Below are positions 16,620 to 23,577 of a stretch of DNA of 23,577 bases, piece by piece. The position numbers and the translations under genes are program-made. The notes beneath the pieces are model-generated. The model saw only the letters and a list, made by a program, of their open reading frames with translations, searched no databases and was not told the DNA's origin. Positions within the stretch are counted from its first letter, which is position 1; each line of letters begins with the position of its first letter. The stretch is from Acidobacteriota bacterium (GTDB taxonomy: Bacteria; Acidobacteriota; Terriglobia; Terriglobales; Acidobacteriaceae), in contig JAJYBW010000006.1 of the NCBI GenBank assembly GCA_021778815.1, positions 1-23,577 of the forward strand, written 5' to 3'.

Positions 16620-18680
16620 GTGAATTCTTTGAAAGCTAAAATCGTTGCCTCCTGGAAGGCGGTCGTGCGCGATCCAATCATTCCATTTGGCGTTGTCAGC
16701 CTTCTCCTGTTGATTGCGTTGGCTATTGCACCCTTGAAAGACCACTTCAGCGAGTGGCGCAATTATCAGCACCAATATGTCCGCATGATTCGCACGCGGG
16801 GCGATGCGGTCACGTTACAGCGGCATTTCCAGGGAGGCATTCGTCAGATTTGGCTGCCAAAGTTGGGCGTCGTCGATCGCTGCCAGACCTGCCATGCAGG
16901 TCTTGACGAAGCGAGTTTATCGGACGTAAGCACGCAGCCGTTCGCAGCGCATCCCGTCATCCCGCATCATCTGGATGAGTTTGGTTGTGTGGTTTGTCAT
17001 CGTGGACAAGGCGCGGCCACGACCGTCGCGGAAGCTCATCACAGCAAGATGGCAGGAGAACAACCGATCCTGCCGGCACGTTATATCGAGTCCTCCTGCG
17101 GCCAGTGCCACCACTCCACATTGGAAGGAACTCCAAAGCTGAACCAGGGCCGCACGTTGCTGACAGGTTACGGCTGTGTCAGCTGCCACACCATCAAGTT
17201 GGCCGACGGAACAACGATGACGGCGACGGATCAGCCGCCACCTTTGACCCATATTGCCGACAAGACGACCCGCGAGTGGATTTACGCCTGGCTGAAAGAT
17301 CCGGCGAGTTATTCCACGACGGCGACGATGCCGAATTTTAATTTGAGCGATGCAGATGCCAGGGACATCTCCGCCTTTCTGATTGCGGACAGCGAACCGT
17401 TGTCTGGCGATACAGCCATGACCCCTGCCGTGGCCTCCAATTCGGCGGCCGATCCGGCGGCGGGAGCGAGCCTCTACGGTGAGTCGTTTTGCGCCTCCTG
17501 CCATGCGATGCAGAATGCCGCGGGCAATGTGGTTGGCGGAAATCTAGGGCCGGAGCTGTCGGGTATCGGCAGCAAAGTGAATGCCGGCTGGCTGCAGTCG
17601 TGGCTGCGAGACCCGCGCCACTATGACCCCGGGACGCAAATGCCGCAGTACCGGTGGACCGATCAACAACTGCAATTGCTGACCGGCTATTTACAGAGCA
17701 AGACAAACTCGGACTTCCTGGCGAACGTTCATTTGGCAGCGGCGACCCCGGCGCAGATCGCGCACGGAAAAGCTCTTGTGTCCGAGTATGGATGCGCTTC
17801 CTGCCACCAGATCCGCGGCATCCGCAAGCCGGATAACTTTGCCCCGGAATTGAGTCGCGTGGGAAGCAAGCCGCTGGAGCAGTTGGTATTTCTTGACGGA
17901 ATGCAGCACTCTCTGCCGGATTATCTCTCGGAGAAAGTTCGGCGGCCTCGCGCTTTTGGAACGAACCTCCATATGCCTGTCTACGCGTTTACACCTGCCC
18001 AGTTGGAGGCGGTGACGACGGCGCTGTTGTCGCTGACGGATCGAAGCTTTACGCTGCCGCCGCAGTTGCAAGTACCATCCCCGCGTATTTCGAACTATCA
18101 GCCTGCGGGGCATGCCGGCCAACTGATGACGAATATGAATTGTTTGTCCTGTCATCGCATCCACGGCCGTGGCGGGGATATGGCTCCGGACCTGACATGG
18201 GAAGGCAGCGCGGTCCAGCACCAATGGCTGGATGCATTCCTGAAGAATCCGAACACATTGCGCCCCTCGCTGATCCGAAGAATGCCGAAGTTCAACCTGT
18301 CTGATAGCGACCGCGCGGAATTGACCGATTACATGATGACTGTGTATCAGACACCCGCTTTCGAGCGCGACTCCATGCCGCTGACCGGATATGCGCCGGC
18401 GGAGGTGGAACAGGGACGGCAACTCTTCTACTCGAAATATGGATGCCAGGCCTGCCACATCGTGAACGCGCAGCAGGACAAGGGTTACATCGGGCCCGTT
18501 CTTACCCAGGTCGGTTCGCGGCTCACCGCGGCATGGATCTATCAGTGGCTGAAAAATCCACAGGCGTTGCGGCCCGGCACAACAGAGCCCAACCAGAACA
18601 TGAGCGATGACGATGCACGTGCGCTGACAGCCTTCCTGATCACGCAGAAAACTTCCTTAAAACAGGAGGCGAAACAGTGA
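16620..18680 (+). CDS. Membrane-anchored octahaem cytochrome c
   Basis: Large periplasmic electron-transfer protein of 686 residues. One N-terminal TM helix (about 22-40) is uncleaved, leaving the rest in the periplasm. Eight c-type haem motifs are seen: CQTCH 88, CVVCH 123, CGQCH 160, CVSCH 186, CASCH 291, CASCH 392, CLSCH 508 and CQACH 609. From the fourth onward each lies in a roughly 100-residue class-I-like cytochrome c domain, several with a distal-Met segment such as MPNFNLS, MPQYRWT or MPKFNLS. This suggests growth by domain duplication. It starts at GTG 16620, directly after the subunit IV stop, with AGGAG five bases upstream. It occupies the place of cytochrome c1/f, so it probably receives electrons from the Rieske protein and passes them on. 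Confidence 0.93.
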   Translation: MNSLKAKIVASWKAVVRDPIIPFGVVSLLLLIALAIAPLKDHFSEWRNYQHQYVRMIRTRGDAVTLQRHFQGGIRQIWLPKLGVVDRCQTCHAGLDEASLSDVSTQPFAAHPVIPHHLDEFGCVVCHRGQGAATTVAEAHHSKMAGEQPILPARYIESSCGQCHHSTLEGTPKLNQGRTLLTGYGCVSCHTIKLADGTTMTATDQPPPLTHIADKTTREWIYAWLKDPASYSTTATMPNFNLSDADARDISAFLIADSEPLSGDTAMTPAVASNSAADPAAGASLYGESFCASCHAMQNAAGNVVGGNLGPELSGIGSKVNAGWLQSWLRDPRHYDPGTQMPQYRWTDQQLQLLTGYLQSKTNSDFLANVHLAAATPAQIAHGKALVSEYGCASCHQIRGIRKPDNFAPELSRVGSKPLEQLVFLDGMQHSLPDYLSEKVRRPRAFGTNLHMPVYAFTPAQLEAVTTALLSLTDRSFTLPPQLQVPSPRISNYQPAGHAGQLMTNMNCLSCHRIHGRGGDMAPDLTWEGSAVQHQWLDAFLKNPNTLRPSLIRRMPKFNLSDSDRAELTDYMMTVYQTPAFERDSMPLTGYAPAEVEQGRQLFYSKYGCQACHIVNAQQDKGYIGPVLTQVGSRLTAAWIYQWLKNPQALRPGTTEPNQNMSDDDARALTAFLITQKTSLKQEAKQ

Positions 18681-19405
18681 AACGGATTCTGTGGATTCCA
18701 GGAATGATCGCCCTGTTGGGAGTCGGTTGCGGCCATCGCGCGGCACAGACTGCTGCTCCCCATGCAACGGCTGCCGGCTCTGCTCTGGTTGAATCGAGCG
18801 GTGGCAAGCAGCTTGGAATGCCGGGCACAATGCTTCCGCAGCCGCTGGTCGTGCAGGTGAATGATGCGAGTGGCAATGCAGTGACGGGCGCGCTGGTAGA
18901 GTTCAGCGGACCTGCGGGAGTGAGCTTCGATCCGGCTGTGGCACTTTCGGATTCGAGCGGGCAGGTCAGCACCAACGTGACCATGGGTGGAGGGAGCGGT
19001 CGATTTGAGCTGACCGCCGCATCGCCGGACAAATCCGGGAAGAAGTTTTTCCTGAAGGTGACTGAGCTTTCAGGCTCGTATCAGCAGCAGGTTGGGTATG
19101 AAGTCAACGAGAAATATTGCGCTCGCTGCCATAATTCTGAGTCGTCGGCGCAGCGAGTTTCCAATTACGACAACCTCTCTGTGAAGCCGCACTCGTTCGC
19201 CGACGGAAATGCCATGAACAAGCTCAGCAATTCCGATTTGAACGCAATTATTACGCATGGCGGTCCGGCGCTGAACCGGTCCGCGCTGATGCCGCCCTAC
19301 GGCTGGACTCTCTCCAAGGCGGAGACACAGTCTGTCATCGCATATATCCGACTGGTATCCGATCCGCCGTACCGGCCAGCCGGAGTGACCTATGGGAAGC
19401 AATGA
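18677..19405 (+). CDS. Monohaem cytochrome c lipoprotein with Ig-like (Big-1-type) domain
   Basis: Secreted 242-residue protein with a lipobox (LLGVGC, lipidated Cys at 18). Residues about 55-135 form an immunoglobulin-like beta-sandwich of bacterial Big-1 type (LVVQVNDASGNAVTGALVEFS, then SDSSGQVSTNV). After it, CARCH at C148 binds one haem c in a short cytochrome domain; LMPPYGWTLS near 210 could supply the distal Met. It starts at GTG 18677, overlapping the octahaem stop by 4 bases, with AGGAGG seven bases upstream, so it is translationally coupled. Its position suggests a tethered carrier between the octahaem protein and the outer membrane or cell surface; the Ig-like domain may act as spacer or binding module. 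Which membrane it is anchored in is unknown. Confidence 0.85.
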   Translation: MKRILWIPGMIALLGVGCGHRAAQTAAPHATAAGSALVESSGGKQLGMPGTMLPQPLVVQVNDASGNAVTGALVEFSGPAGVSFDPAVALSDSSGQVSTNVTMGGGSGRFELTAASPDKSGKKFFLKVTELSGSYQQQVGYEVNEKYCARCHNSESSAQRVSNYDNLSVKPHSFADGNAMNKLSNSDLNAIITHGGPALNRSALMPPYGWTLSKAETQSVIAYIRLVSDPPYRPAGVTYGKQ

Positions 19406-19490
19406 ATCGGCATGGTCCGCTAGGGGGCGCGCTATCAGCCAATTCGGCAATCCGTCAGGCGATGCCGGTGCGGGTGAAAGAAGTTTGAAA

Positions 19491-19534
19491 GTGCTGCACC
19501 AGCAGCACGTACTGACCCACTTCAATTGTGTGGG
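19491..19534 (+). promoter_or_regulatory. Two stem-loops in the gap before the cytochrome-porin gene
   Basis: The first is a perfect 7-bp stem GTGCTGC (19491-19497) and GCAGCAC (19502-19508) with loop ACCA. The second is CCCAC (19516-19520) and GTGGG (19530-19534) around a 9-base loop containing CAATTG. No T-run follows either. They sit in the 192-base gap, the only sizeable break in the cluster, and may attenuate or process the transcript, or act as an operator for a separate promoter. Confidence 0.4.
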
Positions 19535-19597
19535 CACGATTCAATGATCGCGGAATAGAACCACAACTTTCTGTAGCACTTTGTTCGAAGGAGCGTC

Positions 19598-20935
19598 ATG
19601 AAACAAAATAGTTTTCTTACTGTACTTGCTATGGTCATTATGTGCGGCGCACTTACTCCCCGGGCCACCGCGCTGCCCAGCTATGCGCGTCAAACAGGTT
19701 TGCCCTGCAGCGGCTGTCATTACACGCCGCCAGAATTGAACGCCGCCGGCCGGTTGTTCAAGCTGATGGGCTACATCGATCGATCAGCTAACACCAGCAT
19801 CGTTGCGGAGGCCAACAGCCGTCGCTCCGGACTGGACATGCTTGCGGCGCTTCCTCTTGGAGCGTGGTTTGAAACTTCACTCACCAGCACCAAGGCGCCT
19901 CAGTCCGGCACCCAGAATGGAAACTTCGAATTTCCGCAGGATATCTCGCTGTTCCTCGCCGGCGCGTGGACGGCCCACGTCGGCAGCTTCCTTCAGGTGA
20001 CGTATAACGCGCAGGACGATCACTTTGGAATGGATAATACCGATATCCGATACGCCAACAAAAGATCGCTGGCTGGCAAGGAATTCGACTACGGCTTGAC
20101 CCTGAATAACAATCCGACACTGGAAGACCTCTGGAACAGTACTCCGGCATGGGGCTATCCTTTCATCGCCAGCGACTCGGCACCCACTCCCACCGCGGCT
20201 CCGATTATTAACGGCCTTCTCGCGCAGGATGTAGCTGGAATCGGCGGTTTTACGATGTGGGACCAGCACCTGTACGGCGCGGCAACCATCTACCGGTCCG
20301 ATCACATTGGAAGCCCTCAGCCAACCAATGGGCAGGGCGCGTCTTACAACATCCGCGGCGTCGCACCTTATTGGAGGGCTGCGTGGCAACAGGATGGAAG
20401 GACGAACAATCTGGAGGTCGGCATGTATGGAATCCATATGAGCTCAACTCCAGGAGCGATTACCGGCCTGCAAGATAGCTATACGGATTTTGGACCGGAC
20501 TTCCAGTACGATCGAACGATCGGTAAAGACGTCCTCTCAATCCGCGGAACCTATGTCCGGGAGAATTCATCCTTGCCGGCAAGCGTGCAAGCCGGTACCG
20601 CCTCGCTGGTCGCGCATCATCTGAACTCAGCGAACGCCAATGCCGAATATCACTTTGGCAATCGGCTATCGGGAGACTTCGGATTGTTTCTTACATCCGG
20701 CACGGCGGATCCCCTGTTGTATGCGCAGAGTGCAATTTCGGGAAGCGCAAACGGCAGTCCAAAGAGCACCGGATATATCGCCAACGTTTCCTACTGGCCG
20801 GTGCAGAATATAGACTTGGCCTTCCAGTACACGGGATACTCGCGATTTAACGGTGCAGGAACGAACTACGATGGCGCGGGTCGCAACGCCAGCGACAACA
20901 ACACGATTTACCTGCTGACACGATTCGTTTTCTGA
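19598..20935 (+). CDS. Outer-membrane cytochrome-porin fusion (Cyc2-like architecture)
   Basis: Protein of 445 residues with a signal peptide (cut near ATA at 23-25), then YARQTG followed at C37 by a single haem motif CSGCH with H41. The next segment, LNAAGRLFKLMGY, resembles the N-terminus of fused monohaem cytochrome-porins. The remaining roughly 380 residues are alternating amphipathic strands with aromatic girdles and end in a terminal phenylalanine (LLTRFVF), the outer-membrane beta-barrel signal. This is the layout of Cyc2, where a haem domain plugs a porin and moves electrons across the outer membrane. AAGGAG five bases upstream fixes the start. No other outer-membrane conduit is present, so this is the likely outlet or inlet for the upstream redox chain. 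Fe(II) oxidation is one option, not proven. Confidence 0.85.
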   Translation: MKQNSFLTVLAMVIMCGALTPRATALPSYARQTGLPCSGCHYTPPELNAAGRLFKLMGYIDRSANTSIVAEANSRRSGLDMLAALPLGAWFETSLTSTKAPQSGTQNGNFEFPQDISLFLAGAWTAHVGSFLQVTYNAQDDHFGMDNTDIRYANKRSLAGKEFDYGLTLNNNPTLEDLWNSTPAWGYPFIASDSAPTPTAAPIINGLLAQDVAGIGGFTMWDQHLYGAATIYRSDHIGSPQPTNGQGASYNIRGVAPYWRAAWQQDGRTNNLEVGMYGIHMSSTPGAITGLQDSYTDFGPDFQYDRTIGKDVLSIRGTYVRENSSLPASVQAGTASLVAHHLNSANANAEYHFGNRLSGDFGLFLTSGTADPLLYAQSAISGSANGSPKSTGYIANVSYWPVQNIDLAFQYTGYSRFNGAGTNYDGAGRNASDNNTIYLLTRFVF

Positions 20936-20980
20936 TGCGGAATCAGAGGTCTGCGCAATCGCACGCCGACCGAGTTCGCC

Positions 20981-21010
20981 AGACAGATCGCGGTTCGCCG
21001 CGATCTGTCT
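20981..21010 (+). terminator. Perfect 13-bp hairpin with TTCG loop
   Basis: AGACAGATCGCGG (20981-20993) pairs exactly with CCGCGATCTGTCT (20998-21010) around a TTCG tetraloop. It lies 45 bases after the cytochrome-porin stop, in the gap between convergent genes, so a terminator or 3'-stabilising structure fits. A T-run is lacking on both strands, so it is not a textbook intrinsic terminator. Confidence 0.6.
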
Positions 21011-21512
21011 AAACAAGATGCCACTTGGCAAAATTCCTGGCTTTGCGTTTCCCCTTCACCGATCTCGTGACTTCATCCTCGAACAGATTGATATCGAAGA
21101 ACGACAATTGCAGCAGCCCGAGTAGGATGAGATTGCCTACTTGCAAAAGGTGACTCGCTTCGGACACCCGCTCAAACCCTTCAACGACCACAGCACTACT
21201 CATCCCCGCCCGCATTCTGATGAGATAGACAAGAAAATTAGCCTATGTGGCTTAGGGAGAAAGTCTGGATTGATGCGAAATCGCCAAAGCCCGTGTCCAC
21301 CAAAATCAATCCCTGAAAGTCGGCTTTGTCGCCAGCAACTGGCAACTAACAACTTGGGTGTCTCCCGTTACTTATTCGCCGGCGGCGTATTGGATGCAGC
21401 AAGCCGTTTCAACTGCTACGAATTCGGTAGTTTATGCCCTCCAGAATAGTTTGGGGTGGAGATCGATTCCGTGATTCAGGACATGCGCATGCGAATGGAG
21501 GCACAGCATCAT
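21011..21512. other. Intergenic stretch without a recognisable gene
   Basis: About 500 bases between convergent transcription units. A 68-codon minus-strand frame (21009-21215) and a 102-codon plus-strand frame (21141-21449) are open, but neither has a ribosome site, a family motif or neighbouring context. Possibly decayed coding sequence; I see nothing assignable. Confidence 0.4.
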
Positions 21513-22631
21513 TCAAGAAAGCCGGCGGCGGAAAAGTCTGCCGGCGACGATCATGCTGACGATGCCAATGACGATAAGCGGCCAATATTGCGGCCAGAAG
21601 AGGGAAACGCCCGCGCCTTCGAGGAAACTGCCGCGCAGAACGATCAGAAAATATCGGAGCGGATCGAGCAAAGTGATGTACTGCACAATCTGCGGCATGT
21701 TGGCGATCGGCGTGGCGAAGCCGGAGAGAACGATGGCCGGCACCATGAAGAGAAACACGCCCAGCAGGCCTTGTTGCTGCGTCACAGCCAAGGAGGAAAT
21801 CATCAGCCCGATGCCAACCGTCGCCAGCAGGAAGCAGAATAGACCGATGTAGAGCCCTAGAACGCTGCCGGTAAACGGGACATGAAACCAGAAAATGGAC
21901 ACCACAACGATAAACGTTCCTTCAGCAAAGCCGACAATGAAGCCAGGCAGAGATTTGCCAAGAAGAATTTCTGTCGGACGCAGGGGAGTCACAAGCAGCT
22001 GATCGAAGGTTCCCATCTCACGCTCGCGCGCGACCGACAGGCCGGTCGTCAACATGCTCACCAGCAGTGTCAGGATGCCGCAGATACCGGGAACGATAAA
22101 CCATCGCGATTCGAGATTGGGGTTGAACCAGGCGCGGTCCAGCAACACGGTCGACGGCGGCGTTCCACCATGGATTGCGATTTGGGCGCGATTGAATGTG
22201 GTCACGATGGACTGGGCATAACCCATCGCCAAGGCAGCGGTGTTGGAATCTCTGCCGTCGAGAATGAGCTGTACGTGCGTCGTCTTTCCTCGCTCGATAT
22301 CCGAGGTGAATGTCGGGCCAATGTCCATGGCCATCAGCACAGACTTATCGTCAATGGCGCGGCCAAGGTCATTTTGATTGTGGACGACCCGCAACAGACT
22401 GAAGCTCGGAGAACCTTCAAAGCGGGCGATCAAGTCGCGCGACAGTCTTCCCTGGTCCTGGTTGTAGACGACGAAGGGAACATGCTTCAGGTCGAAGGTA
22501 GCGGCATAGCCAAAGACCAGGAGCTGGATAATTGGCGGGCCAATCAGGACGGCGCGGCTGGCGGCATCGCGCAGCAGGGCCAGCAGTTCCTTGACAGTCA
22601 GCGCCAGGACGCGTTGGAGGACTAACCGCAT
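21513..22631 (-). CDS. ABC-2 type transporter permease (YbhR-like)
   Basis: Inner-membrane permease of an ABC exporter, 372 residues, matching the usual length of YbhR-type ABC-2 permeases. One N-terminal TM helix (AVLIGPPIIQLLVFGYA), an extracytoplasmic domain (about 45-180, with VVYNQDQGRLSRDLIARFEG) and then five further TM helices. The conserved coupling segment is VAREREMGTFDQLLVTPLRP followed by ILLGKSLPG. The end carries VLSGFATPIANMPQIVQYIT then the terminal basic RLFRRRLS. The true start is ATG 22631, overlapping the TGA of the upstream permease gene (22633-22631). The frame continues open to 23144 but only as a shadow of that gene. The ATPase and HlyD-like adaptor should lie beyond the window. 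The substrate is unknown; relatives export drugs or cations. Confidence 0.92.
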   Translation of the reverse strand: MRLVLQRVLALTVKELLALLRDAASRAVLIGPPIIQLLVFGYAATFDLKHVPFVVYNQDQGRLSRDLIARFEGSPSFSLLRVVHNQNDLGRAIDDKSVLMAMDIGPTFTSDIERGKTTHVQLILDGRDSNTAALAMGYAQSIVTTFNRAQIAIHGGTPPSTVLLDRAWFNPNLESRWFIVPGICGILTLLVSMLTTGLSVAREREMGTFDQLLVTPLRPTEILLGKSLPGFIVGFAEGTFIVVVSIFWFHVPFTGSVLGLYIGLFCFLLATVGIGLMISSLAVTQQQGLLGVFLFMVPAIVLSGFATPIANMPQIVQYITLLDPLRYFLIVLRGSFLEGAGVSLFWPQYWPLIVIGIVSMIVAGRLFRRRLS

Positions 22632-23577
22632 CAGTCCAGCCTCTTGCGAAAGCGCAGCAGTGCGATGCCGAGAAAGAACGCGCACAGGACGCCCATTCCG
22701 AATACGTTGCGCAGCAGGACCGGCCAGACATCGCCGGCTAGAAACGTGCTTTGCAGGATGGTCACAAAGTAGCGAGCTGCAACGATGTGGGTGAGCAGTT
22801 GAATGATCTGCGGCATGGAACGAATATCGAAAATAAAGCCGGACAGGATGAATGCGGGAAGAAACGTGGTGACAATGGCGATCATCGCCGCGACAAACTG
22901 GCTGCGCGCCAGCACGGAGATGACTAATCCCATGCCGAGGGCCGTCAGTAGAAACAGAGCTGACGTGCCGAAAAGAACCAGGAGCGATCCACGCAAGGGA
23001 ACGCCGAATAAATAGACCGCCATGGCGGTAGACATAATCATTCCGCCCATCCCCATGGCGAAGTATGGGATCAGCTTGCCCAACAGAATTTCTGTCTTGG
23101 CGACCGGGGTCACCATGATGCCTTCCATGGTGCCGCGCTCCCACTCCCGCGCTACCACCAGCGCTGTCAGCAGCGCCCCGATGAGCGTCATGATGATGGC
23201 GATTAATCCGGGGACCAGATAGTCGCGGCTACGCAAGGCGGGATTGAACCAGACCCGCGCGTCGGCCACCACGGGTGTCGCCAGATGCGTACCTTGACGG
23301 GTGGCTTCCTGCTGCAACCAAAGCAGCCAGGTGCCATTGACATAGTTTTCGATAATGCGTGCCTGGTTGGCATCGACGCCATTCACGGTGAGATGGATGG
23401 GTGCGCTGCCGGTGCCGTAGGACTGGCGCGTGAAGTCGCTGCGCAGCCAGAGGATGGCATTGGCACGTCCGTCCATGAGCGCCTGTTCCGCCGACGCCTG
23501 ATCCGGATAGACTGTGGGATGAAACCATGGCGAGCGTTGCATCTCTGCCAGAAAAGAATCGGTGAGCGGCGTGGGAT
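22631..23577 (-). CDS. ABC-2 type transporter permease (YbhS-like), 5'-truncated by window end
   Basis: Second ABC-2 permease, sister of the downstream gene. 314 codons are visible and the frame stays open to the window edge (PTPLTDSFLAEMQRSPWF precedes and spans the internal ATG at 23542), so the real start, and the first TM helix expected in this family, lie outside. The extracytoplasmic domain is followed by TM helices from about YLVPGLIAIIMTLIGALLTA onward. The coupling segment VAREWERGTMEGIMVTPV and ILLGKLIPYF align with the partner permease, and ILSGFIFDIRSMPQIIQLLT is the conserved late loop. The stop overlaps the next start (ATGA), so the two are coupled and likely form a heterodimeric channel as in the YbhFSR arrangement. 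Confidence 0.92.
   Translation of the reverse strand, partial: PTPLTDSFLAEMQRSPWFHPTVYPDQASAEQALMDGRANAILWLRSDFTRQSYGTGSAPIHLTVNGVDANQARIIENYVNGTWLLWLQQEATRQGTHLATPVVADARVWFNPALRSRDYLVPGLIAIIMTLIGALLTALVVAREWERGTMEGIMVTPVAKTEILLGKLIPYFAMGMGGMIMSTAMAVYLFGVPLRGSLLVLFGTSALFLLTALGMGLVISVLARSQFVAAMIAIVTTFLPAFILSGFIFDIRSMPQIIQLLTHIVAARYFVTILQSTFLAGDVWPVLLRNVFGMGVLCAFFLGIALLRFRKRLD

Noticed and set aside
17691..18458. 255-codon open frame on the minus strand
   Set aside because: Antisense shadow of the octahaem cytochrome, whose haem motifs fix the coding frame.
21009..21215. 68-codon minus-strand open frame with a hydrophobic middle
   Set aside because: No ribosome site and no family resemblance; its end overlaps the hairpin at 20981-21010.
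22632..23144. N-terminal extension of the YbhR-like permease
   Set aside because: It reads the upstream permease gene in another frame; the coupled ATG at 22631 gives the normal family length.
1..23577. tRNA, rRNA, CRISPR arrays and intact insertion sequences
   Set aside because: I looked for cloverleaf-like ends, regular spaced repeats and transposase genes with terminal repeats and saw none.

Overview
The window looks like chromosomal DNA from a Gram-negative soil-type bacterium. It encodes a TolC/MFP/RND efflux pump, an outer-membrane beta-barrel, lipobox proteins and a twin-arginine Rieske protein. The moderately GC-rich, non-proteobacterial protein style (long leaders, YVTN-type propellers, b6-type cytochrome b with multihaem cytochromes) most resembles Acidobacteriota. 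That assignment is an inference from protein style, with no 16S or marker gene in view.

Left part (1-10071). A secreted HSL-type alpha/beta-hydrolase runs off the left edge on the minus strand. Divergent from it is a compact operon: TolC-like outer-membrane factor, lipoprotein adaptor, HAE1/AcrB-type RND pump, OmpR-type response regulator and histidine kinase. Most junctions overlap or are a few bases long. A secreted beta-propeller protein follows 59 bases later. The two-component system presumably controls the pump.

Middle (10075-12020). A pirin gene faces the propeller gene. Upstream of it is a decayed serine recombinase (one stop, two frameshifts), a sign of past mobile-element activity. 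Then about 700 bases without a convincing gene hold a strong palindrome (11621-11653) that contains a CRP-like half-site arrangement.

Core of interest (12021-20935). Eight plus-strand genes form what looks like one electron-transfer module: a secreted cupredoxin, a GltD-like flavoprotein with extra ferredoxin clusters, a Rieske protein, a b6-type cytochrome b, a subunit-IV-like cytochrome b C-terminal half, a membrane-anchored octahaem cytochrome c, a monohaem lipoprotein with an Ig-like domain, and a monohaem cytochrome fused to an outer-membrane porin. The first junction is 54 bases. The next five are overlapping or nearly so, and the porin gene follows after 192 bases. A plausible reading is a split quinol:cytochrome c oxidoreductase wired through the periplasm to an outer-membrane cytochrome-porin. 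It could work outward (extracellular electron transfer) or inward (oxidation of an external donor such as Fe(II)), with NAD(P)H coupling through the flavoprotein. Individual family assignments are strong; direction, donor and acceptor are inference.

Right edge (20981-23577). A perfect 13-bp hairpin and about 500 bases without a gene separate the module from two minus-strand ABC-2 permease genes arranged like ybhS-ybhR. The upstream one is cut by the window end. No tRNA, rRNA or CRISPR array was seen.
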